DNA of 13,033 nt from a bacterium (lineage in GTDB: Bacteria > CSSED10-310 > JAJRTK01): assembly GCA_024278345.1 (NCBI GenBank), contig JAJRTK010000185.1, forward strand, positions 1 through 13,033. Direction: 5' to 3'. The translations under genes and the position numbers were made by a program. Positions within the stretch are counted from its first letter, which is position 1. Each line of letters opens with the position of its first letter. Positions 1 to 6,114 of the stretch are shown here, one piece after another. The notes under the pieces are model-generated. The model worked only from the letters and a program-made list of their open reading frames with translations, was not told the DNA's origin and searched no databases.

Positions 1-1
1 T

Positions 2-293
2 ATCCACGCAAGGCGGGACAATGGCTCGGAAAAAAACTTGGCTTCGGACAACGCCGCGCTCCGCTCGGCGGGTCACGTTTGCGTGACTCGAAGGGTCACG
101 CATCGCGTTACCCGAAGGTGGTCCGGGGACTCCGTCCCCGGTCCCCTGGCAGGGCTTCGCCCCGCACCCACCAGGGAGCTAGCTCCCTGGACCCACATTT
201 TTTGTATGGTGGGCCTCGCTTATGCTCGGCATCTCGCTGCGCTCGGCACCATATTTTCCTTTTTTTTCCTGTTCTGTCCCGCCTTGCGTGGAT
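2..293. repeat. Hairpin array bounded by 19-bp inverted repeats; possible MITE or REP-like element
   Basis: Bases 2-20 (ATCCACGCAAGGCGGGACA) are the exact reverse complement of 275-293. Between them lies a run of short-loop hairpins: CGCCG/CGGCG (52-56/66-70), GTCACG/CGTGAC (72-77/82-87), a 9-bp stem with one mismatch (93-101/105-113), CCGGGGAC/GTCCCCGG (123-130/134-141), GGGC/GCCC (152-155/159-162), a perfect 20-bp palindrome (171-190) and ATGGTG/CACCAT (206-211/247-252). A 7-A run (30-36) and an 8-T run (260-267) lie just inside the ends. No ORF here resembles a protein. The block sits downstream of the last gene of the operon, a usual place for REP/MITE-type repeats. Any target-site duplication would need bases left of position 1. 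It could instead be a cluster of unrelated palindromic repeats. Confidence 0.6.
171..190. repeat. Perfect 20-bp palindrome
   Basis: The sequence CCAGGGAGCTAGCTCCCTGG is identical to its own reverse complement. It lies in the middle of the hairpin array and can form a 10-bp arm cruciform or, with a small loop opened at the centre, an RNA hairpin on either strand. No T tract follows it on either strand, so it is not a standard intrinsic terminator by itself. Confidence 0.8.
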
Positions 294-407
294 GCCCGGT
301 CGATACCGATGTGAGCGGACGACGGCACAAGAGAAAAACGAGGGATTTCCAAGGAGCGTGGGTCCGCCACCGTGCGTTCTCAGGGTTGGACCTCGTGGAG
401 AAGGAGG

Positions 408-3128
408 TCAAGAGGCGGCCTCGATTTTGAAGCTCCACAGTCGCCAGCGGCCTAGGCTCCAGCGGTAGCGGAGGCGGGCCTTTCCCGGGGTTTTCTTTTT
501 GAGCAAGAGCAACGCCTCGACGCTGGCGGCACCATTTTCTTCAGTTTTCACGGTGATGATGGAACGCCGGGATGTTTTCCCGTGCTTCTTTCGGAAGAGC
601 TTGAGCCCGCGGTGGAACTGTTCCACGGGTTGCCGCCGCTTTTGCTCCGCGGCCAGGCTCTCGTAGATGAGACGGTAGTTCTTTTCATTGTAGAGTTCCA
701 GCATGGTGAGAGTCAGAGGCCCGAGGGCGGCGGTATCGGGCTGGGGCTCTATTTCTTGGGGAATCGGCAGATGGAAACCCAAGAGCCGCCAATCACCTCG
801 CTCGCGGCGGAAGCTGAAGTCGCCTTCGGTGGTCGCGTTGTCATAGACGAAGGCCAGCCGCACCCGATAGCCAGACAGCTTCTTGGAGCCGTTGCTGAGA
901 GGGCTTTGTCCGAGCCAATGGATCCGTCGGACATTCCCAAGAGTGGCGCGGATGTAATCAAGGCGCTCCACGAGCTCTGCCCGGGTCCATCGGCTTTGGA
1001 GATCGATGGTGGCGCGTGCGTGGACTCGGGCGGCTTGCCGTTGACGGCTGGCCTGCAAGACATTTCGGGCGGCCTCCACGAACATTTCCCCTTGTCGGAT
1101 TGTGTCAAGGGCGTGGATGGCCTCTTGGCGTGCGCCCTCCCCGGAGCGCCTGGCAAGGCGTCTCAGGGCGGGAACGGCCGTGGCCGACGCGGGTCCAAAG
1201 GCGCCAAGGCTTCGACAGGCAGCCTGGCGTAGCGGCGAAAAATCGGAGCCCAGGGCCTGGAGAAGGGCTGGGATAGCCTCAGCGGCAGCGGGACCGATTT
1301 GGCCCAGGGTCTCTGCCGCGGCCGCTCGAAGATCGTTCCCTTCGGCAGGCTGAAGAAGCTCCACAAGCCTGGGCGCGGCGCTGGCCGCGCCAGATCTGAA
1401 ACGGCCCAAGGCCTCCATCGCCGGGCCGCGAAGGGACTTGTTGTCCAAGAGCCCTGCCAGAACCGGAACCACGAGATCCGGATGAAGACCGATCCTGCCC
1501 AGCGCCGTCACGGCGGCGATTCCGTGCAAAGAGTCTTCCTTGCCAAGCTCCTTCAGAAGGAGAGGGACCGCCTTGGGGCCTGAACTCTCTAGAAGTCTCC
1601 CGGCCGTTTGGCGAACGGAAACGTCGGGATCCTGGGTTGCATCCAAGAGGATTGCCACCAGGAGATGGGAAGGCGCATGGAGAGCGGTCAGGCCGGCAAT
1701 GGCAAGCCGCCGGATAGCGGGATCGCCATCGCGGGCAAGCCCGGCGAAGGTAGGGATGAGCGCCTTCTCCCCCTGGTCACCGGCTGCTCGGATCAAGGAT
1801 TCCATGATTTGGCGGCGAATCCCGGATTTCTTGTTTTTGAGGGCTTCCTTCAGAATGGGAATCGCCTGCTTTCCCAAGAAGCCCAAGGCCCTGATCAGGC
1901 GACGCTGAACACCTGGATCGGCTTCACCGCCAAGGCGAGTCCGGAGTGCCGGGAGAACGACATGGGCCGGAGGCTCAATAGACGCGAGGATATCGGCGCA
2001 AAGAGCCCGGAGCACCGGATCCCCGTCGTCCAGACAGGCAATCACGTCAGGGATGGCGGAGGCGGCTTCCCTCCCAAGCTCTCCCAATGCCTCGGCGGCG
2101 GAACGTCTAAGGGTCGAGTCCCGTCCACGCAGGGCCTTCACAAGAGAGGGGACGGCTCGACCTCCCAGCTCTTGGAGAGCGGCCAGGGCCGGAGCCCGGA
2201 TCGAAAGGCGATCCTCGTCCTGGAGTGCCTCAATGAGCGCGGCATGGATCTCCGGGCCCATGGAACCGAGCCGGATGAGGGCTCGGGCTGCCGCAAGCCG
2301 AACCATCCGGGAACTATCCTCCAGGCGGACTTGTAGAGCCGTGACGGACTGGCGCTTCTTGCCATCGGCGGCTCCCAGCGCGGCCGCCGACGCGCTCCGG
2401 ATGCTGGGGCTTGGGTCGGAAAGTAGTTCGATGAGCCCGTCAACGGCTGGAGCGGCAGCCAGGCCAAGGTTTTCCAGGGTTTTGGCCGCACGCCAACGAA
2501 GGGATGGCCTCTTCGCACGAAGCGCAACCAGCAATCCGGGGATCGCCCGGGCCGCGGGAGCCCCCATTTCGCCTAGAGCCGTCACCGCCGCCTCGACAAT
2601 TTCCAGGGAAGGACTCTCCAGAGCTTTCTCCAGAGCCGGCACCGCCGCTGAGCCGATCCTGCCCAAAGTCGCCGAAGCACGGTCCCTCAGCTCCCAGGCC
2701 GGATCCTCAAGCGCCGCCATGAGACCGGGAATCGCGGGGCTCGCCGCCGGCCCCATCCGCCCGAGGATACGAACGGCTAAGAGCCGCGGATCAAGTGGGC
2801 GGTTCTTCAGAATTCTCACCAACGCCGGAACCGCGGGCCCGCCAATCCCCACCAGGGCGTCGGCGGCCTGGAACTGCAGATCACGCGGAGTCCGGGGCGA
2901 CTTCAGAAGCTTCATCAAAGCCGGAACAGCCGATTTCGCTGCCGGCCCGAAATCCTGAAGAGCCACCGCGGCCGAAATACGGACCTCGGGATCCGCGTCG
3001 TCGAGCTGCCGAATCAGGGCGCGAACGATGGAGCCCCCGCTACGACCCACGGCTCTCGGGACCGTTCCGAAAACCAGAAGCACCGCTGTCCACAAGAGCA
3101 GGGCTCGATTCGGGAGATAACCGCTCAT
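408..3128 (-). CDS. Exported HEAT-repeat (PBS lyase HEAT-like) solenoid protein with tandem C-terminal domains
   Basis: The protein is 906 residues. Residues 8-23 are a hydrophobic segment after a basic N-terminus, followed by an A-V-G| type cleavage site near residue 28: a signal peptide without a lipobox cysteine, so periplasmic or secreted. From about 33 to 675 there are some 16-17 HEAT repeats of 36-39 residues, with the recurring pattern A-[IV]-P-A-L...L....D..[LI]R..AA..LG.[IL]G and often a PAA or PA loop. Residues about 690-906 are not HEAT; they appear to be two related small alpha+beta domains, each ending in an aromatic strand (GDWRLLGF at 779-786, GRWRLWSF at 893-900), reminiscent of NTF2-like/DUF4019-type folds (inference). 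The ATG overlaps the mutL stop (ATGA, 3125-3128) and has only a weak upstream G-run, so translation is probably coupled. HEAT solenoids are binding scaffolds; the partner is not deducible here. Confidence 0.85.
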   Translation of the reverse strand: MSGYLPNRALLLWTAVLLVFGTVPRAVGRSGGSIVRALIRQLDDADPEVRISAAVALQDFGPAAKSAVPALMKLLKSPRTPRDLQFQAADALVGIGGPAVPALVRILKNRPLDPRLLAVRILGRMGPAASPAIPGLMAALEDPAWELRDRASATLGRIGSAAVPALEKALESPSLEIVEAAVTALGEMGAPAARAIPGLLVALRAKRPSLRWRAAKTLENLGLAAAPAVDGLIELLSDPSPSIRSASAAALGAADGKKRQSVTALQVRLEDSSRMVRLAAARALIRLGSMGPEIHAALIEALQDEDRLSIRAPALAALQELGGRAVPSLVKALRGRDSTLRRSAAEALGELGREAASAIPDVIACLDDGDPVLRALCADILASIEPPAHVVLPALRTRLGGEADPGVQRRLIRALGFLGKQAIPILKEALKNKKSGIRRQIMESLIRAAGDQGEKALIPTFAGLARDGDPAIRRLAIAGLTALHAPSHLLVAILLDATQDPDVSVRQTAGRLLESSGPKAVPLLLKELGKEDSLHGIAAVTALGRIGLHPDLVVPVLAGLLDNKSLRGPAMEALGRFRSGAASAAPRLVELLQPAEGNDLRAAAAETLGQIGPAAAEAIPALLQALGSDFSPLRQAACRSLGAFGPASATAVPALRRLARRSGEGARQEAIHALDTIRQGEMFVEAARNVLQASRQRQAARVHARATIDLQSRWTRAELVERLDYIRATLGNVRRIHWLGQSPLSNGSKKLSGYRVRLAFVYDNATTEGDFSFRRERGDWRLLGFHLPIPQEIEPQPDTAALGPLTLTMLELYNEKNYRLIYESLAAEQKRRQPVEQFHRGLKLFRKKHGKTSRRSIITVKTEENGAASVEALLLLKKKTPGKARLRYRWSLGRWRLWSFKIEAAS

Positions 3129-5152
3129 GAGCCAAACCCCATGCGGCCGAACTCGCGCTCAATCTGGCGGAGAGGAAGGCGAAAATAGGAGGGCCGGCCA
3201 TGGGGACAAGAGAAGGGATGCCGCGCCCTGTCGAGCTTTTGGATGAGCGCCTTTGCCTCCTGGGGAGCCAGGGGATCATTCGCCTTGATGGCACCCTTGC
3301 AGGCCGCCATGACCAGAGCATCCTCCACCAATTGAGCAGCTTCGGGCAATTCCTCGGCGTCGTCGAGCAATCTTCGCACCAAGAGACGAACCGTCGGCTC
3401 GATCTCCCCAACGGGAAGATTGGCAGGCGCCGTCCTCACCGCCACCGAACCCCCGTCGAGGGAATCGATCTCGAATCCGAGCTGAAGCAGCGGTTCATTC
3501 CCCCTTTCCAGGGCCATGACGGCCTCGGGCGGAAACTCAATAACGATGGGTATCAAAAGAGGCTGGAGGGTCCTCTTGGCATTGCGAACGCCGTCGATAA
3601 GGGCTTCAAGGCGAACACGCTCGTGAGCTACGTGCTGATCGATAATAACCAGCCCCTCCTCATCCTCCAAAAGCAGAAAAGTGTTGGCAAGCTGCCCGAT
3701 GTAGCGAAGCTGAGACAGCCCCAACCGAGGAAGATCCCCTTGGCCGACACCAGCCTGCACCGGCGCCACAAACGACTCGCCCACCTTCGCCGCATCTCCC
3801 TCTGTTCCCCGGTCACTCCCAGACTCAGCGGCGACAACCGAACCCGCCGAATAAGGGTGTGCCAGACGTGGAGTGGGTGATTGCGAAGCAAGACCGGGGA
3901 GCAGTGGAAGGTGGGACTGCCTACCCCTTTCCCCTGCCGCGCCGGGGCGCGCTCCTGAAAAAGAAGTCTCTGCTCGAGCCCATCGGACCCGATCCTCATC
4001 CCCGGGCAACCCCACGGAAGACGCCGGGGAGACCCTGGGGTTCCGCCCTTCCAAACTCGCGGCTCCAGCCGCCCCAAGCTTTTCCGGGTAAACGGAATCG
4101 AGGCGAAGGCGGAGACGTTCATTTCGATCCCGACCAAGACTCATTCTGGGCAGGTCACCCCTGGCCTGAACCGCCAGGTATTCTCCAAGGGCGTCGGTGA
4201 GGAACCGCCGAACCCTGTAGGGACTGAAAAACCGGACCTCGGCCTTGGTGGGATGCACATTGACATCCACTTCCCCGTGGGGAAGCTCAAGGTAGAGAAT
4301 GATCACGGGAAGGCGCCCCTTGGGAAGGACAAGCCGGAAGGCATCGCGAATGGCTGCCCGCAGCGTGGGGCTTTGGACGGCCCTGCCGTTGACGAAGGTG
4401 TGCTGGTAATCGCTGCCGCTCTTGGTATCGTGGAGAGGCCCGATATAGGCGTGAAGATGGTGATCTTCCTCGCTCCGGTGAAGCGCCGTCAAGCTCTTGG
4501 CCAGTTTGGGGCCGTAAAGATTGGCTATCCTTTCCAGCGCTTCGGGATAGGGAACAAGATCGAGAATAGAGCGCCCCTTGTGGAAACCCAAGAACCGGAC
4601 CTTCGGGTGGGCCAGGGCAAGGCGCGTCAGCATGGCCGAGATATGCCGAAGCTCGGTTTGCTGGGTCCTCAAAAACTTGCGCCGCGCCGGCGTATTGTAG
4701 AAAAGCGAGCGCACTTCGATGGTGGTACCACCGGGCCAGGCAATGGGGGCGACTTTTTTTAGAATCCCGCCCTCAATCAGGACTTCGGTCCCCAGATCGT
4801 CGGCCTCCGCACGGGTTTTGAGGCGAACCTTGGCAACGGAAGCGATGCTGGGAAGGGCCTCGCCACGAAAGCCAAGAGTTCGAACCGACAAGAGCTCCTC
4901 GCTTTCGCGGATCTTCGACGTGGCATGCCTCTCGAAACAAAGTACGGCATCATCTCCATCCATCCCGCGTCCATCGTCCTCCACGCGAATCAGATTCCGG
5001 CCACCAGCTTCCAGGTGGAGCACAATCCGCGTGGCCCCCGCATCCAGAGAATTCTCCACGAGCTCCTTCACAACGGCAGCCGGCCGCTCTACCACCTCTC
5101 CAGCAGCAATCTTGTTGGCCACCTGGTCACTCAAAACGCGAATCCGGCTCAT
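3125..5152 (-). CDS. mutL: DNA mismatch repair protein MutL (endonuclease type)
   Basis: The product has 675 residues, a normal MutL length. The N-terminal GHKL ATPase is complete: KELVENSLDAGAT with catalytic Glu30 and Asn34, DDGRGM at 59-64, GFRGEAL at 94-100 and FYNTPARRKFL at 151-161. A proline/glycine/alanine-rich linker spans about 335-475. The C-terminal dimerisation domain carries the metal-dependent nicking-endonuclease motifs: DQHVAHERVRLE (505-516; family form DQHA-X2-E-X4-E, here Ala to Val), ACKGAIKA (617-624) and CPHGRP (649-654), plus a terminal F-G-R (668-670). QPLLIP (530-535) matches the beta-clamp binding motif QXXLXP. These are features of MutL in organisms without MutH, where MutL nicks the daughter strand. 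An AGAGG Shine-Dalgarno lies 5 bases before the ATG. mutS is not in the window. mutL follows cheW by 66 bases and overlaps the HEAT gene. Confidence 0.97.
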   Translation of the reverse strand: MSRIRVLSDQVANKIAAGEVVERPAAVVKELVENSLDAGATRIVLHLEAGGRNLIRVEDDGRGMDGDDAVLCFERHATSKIRESEELLSVRTLGFRGEALPSIASVAKVRLKTRAEADDLGTEVLIEGGILKKVAPIAWPGGTTIEVRSLFYNTPARRKFLRTQQTELRHISAMLTRLALAHPKVRFLGFHKGRSILDLVPYPEALERIANLYGPKLAKSLTALHRSEEDHHLHAYIGPLHDTKSGSDYQHTFVNGRAVQSPTLRAAIRDAFRLVLPKGRLPVIILYLELPHGEVDVNVHPTKAEVRFFSPYRVRRFLTDALGEYLAVQARGDLPRMSLGRDRNERLRLRLDSVYPEKLGAAGAASLEGRNPRVSPASSVGLPGDEDRVRWARAETSFSGARPGAAGERGRQSHLPLLPGLASQSPTPRLAHPYSAGSVVAAESGSDRGTEGDAAKVGESFVAPVQAGVGQGDLPRLGLSQLRYIGQLANTFLLLEDEEGLVIIDQHVAHERVRLEALIDGVRNAKRTLQPLLIPIVIEFPPEAVMALERGNEPLLQLGFEIDSLDGGSVAVRTAPANLPVGEIEPTVRLLVRRLLDDAEELPEAAQLVEDALVMAACKGAIKANDPLAPQEAKALIQKLDRARHPFSCPHGRPSYFRLPLRQIEREFGRMGFGS

Positions 5153-5166
5153 CGTTGCCTCTCATC

Positions 5167-5186
5167 AAAAAAACGGGCGGGGCCGT
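5167..5186 (-). terminator. Weak candidate intrinsic terminator between cheW and mutL
   Basis: Read on the minus strand, a 4-bp GC-rich stem ACGG/CCGT with a 6-base loop (5173-5186) is followed by a run of T (7 A on the plus strand at 5167-5173). The stem is short, so this would at best attenuate read-through from cheW into mutL. The mutL Shine-Dalgarno lies immediately downstream. Confidence 0.3.
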
Positions 5187-5218
5187 GGCTTTCTTTTCTG
5201 GGTTGCCTTCCTCTCGGG

Positions 5219-5815
5219 CTACTCGCGGCCGCTCGCATCCCTCGACAACTGCTCCGAAGGGCCTCCGCTTCCGCCCGAAGAAGAAGCTTCCGCCGGATCG
5301 TAGGGCTCCAGGACCCGCAGATCGAGCAGATGCGCCATCAGGTTCGGCATGGCGATGGAAGCTACGGCACCAGGCTGCCTTTGGGGACTCTGTATCGCTT
5401 CTTCCGGAACCTTCACCACCCGAACGATCCGCTCCACCACAAGACCGATCTCGCCGTACGGCATCCGGATCACCAGGACCGGTGGGCGAGGAATCGAGCC
5501 TCGGGCCAGCTCACCCAAGGCATGAGACTGCGGCGGAAGGCCCAGCTTAATCGCCAGATCCACCAGCGGCAAGACCCGTCCCCGGCGAAAACAAATACCC
5601 AGCAGCTCCGCGGGAGTCCCGGGAAGCGGCGTCGTCGCCGGCTGACTCATCACTTCCACGGCCTCATCGACAGCCACGGCATAGTTCTGGCCCGCCACCG
5701 TAAAAAAGAGAACGGCGAACTGCTCGCTCTCCTCCTCGGCTTCCCCCGGAGCAGCATTGCGGTCGGTCGCGTCGTGGCGATGGACGGTTTCGGAATGAAA
5801 AGAGCGCTGCATCAT
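5219..5815 (-). CDS. cheW: CheW-like chemotaxis coupling/scaffold protein
   Basis: The chosen ATG at 5815 gives 198 residues; a TTG at 5857 would add 14 residues but lacks a good ribosome site, whereas AGGG lies just upstream of the ATG ATG pair. Residues about 32-171 form a single CheW domain: FAVLFFTVAGQNYAVAV at the start, the conserved GICFRRGRVLPLVDL strand-turn (73-87) with the Arg-Gly that contacts receptor and CheA P5, and MAHLLDL near the end. Both termini (about 30 residues each) are polar and probably disordered; the C-tail is rich in Ser and Gly. CheW proteins bridge receptors and CheA at the cytoplasmic face of the membrane. It shares its strand with cheA but is separated by a 299-base structured spacer, so it may have its own promoter or RNA-level control. 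Confidence 0.9.
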   Translation of the reverse strand: MMQRSFHSETVHRHDATDRNAAPGEAEEESEQFAVLFFTVAGQNYAVAVDEAVEVMSQPATTPLPGTPAELLGICFRRGRVLPLVDLAIKLGLPPQSHALGELARGSIPRPPVLVIRMPYGEIGLVVERIVRVVKVPEEAIQSPQRQPGAVASIAMPNLMAHLLDLRVLEPYDPAEASSSGGSGGPSEQLSRDASGRE

Positions 5816-6114
5816 GGACCCTACAAGTTCGAGGATTCGACGCCCAACAGGACCCAAATCTTACCGCGAAAACCAGGATTAAGCTCAACCCTGTCCTACA
5901 CGGCACCCCGCGGGACGTCGCCAGGTGGCCTTGGTCACCGATGACCGCGGAGCAGAGCCGCCCTCGGCTGTGCAAAAGGCTATTTCATCGCAGTCGAGGG
6001 CGACTGCGCCCTCCTTGCCTGGTTCCCGCAAGAACGATGACCAAGGCCTTCCCGTCCCAAAGCCCCCGTGCCCTCTTTTTGGGCAGCTTGTCGGGCACCA
6101 CGCCCGATCCAGCC
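5816..6114 (-). other. Non-coding cheA-cheW spacer with a self-complementary core
   Basis: This 299-base gap interrupts an otherwise tightly packed operon. Its core (5927-6047) is closed by an exact 11-bp inverted repeat, GGCCTTGGTCA (5927-5937) with TGACCAAGGCC (6037-6047). Inside it can form hairpins AGCCG/CGGCT (5956-5960/5965-5969), an 8-bp stem CGCAGTCG/CGACTGCG with a 4-base loop (5989-5996/6001-6008) and GTTC/GAAC (6021-6024/6031-6034). Alternative pairings exist: GGTCA/TGACC (5933-5937/5942-5946) competes with the closing helix, and GAGGGC/GCCCTC (5996-6001/6008-6013) competes with the 8-bp stem. Short ORFs exist in several frames but none looks like a protein. It could be a 5' leader element of cheW, a processed small RNA or a relic of a palindromic repeat. 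No known Rfam family was recognised. Confidence 0.45.
5858..5888 (-). promoter_or_regulatory. Possible weak sigma70-type promoter for cheW
   Basis: On the minus strand TTGAGC (5883-5888) and TAAGAT (5858-5863) resemble -35 and -10 boxes (4 of 6 matches each), but the 19-base spacer is longer than the 17-base optimum. It sits 42 bases before the chosen cheW start, in the non-coding spacer after cheA. Visual match only. Confidence 0.2.

Noticed and set aside
206-267. Plus-strand intrinsic terminator made of the ATGGTG/CACCAT stem and the T run at 260-267
   Set aside because: The stem is only 6 bp with a 35-base loop and the T run begins 7 bases later; no plus-strand gene enters from the left within the window.
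389-409. Hairpin GACCTC/GAGGTC just after the HEAT stop as an operon terminator
   Set aside because: Six pairs with a 9-base loop and no T tract on the minus strand.
38-430. Plus-strand frame of 130 codons at the left end
   Set aside because: It runs through the hairpin array and into the end of the HEAT gene; the translation is low-complexity and Arg-rich.
2053-2958. Long plus-strand open frame opposite the HEAT gene (301 codons), with another at 1608-2336
   Set aside because: Antisense to a GC-rich repetitive gene; composition is Arg/Ser/Ala-rich with no recognisable domain, typical of a frame mirrored from codon bias.
4925-5944. Plus-strand open frame of 339 codons spanning mutL and cheW
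   Set aside because: It crosses two real minus-strand genes and their spacer, is rich in Arg, His and Gln, and has no domain.
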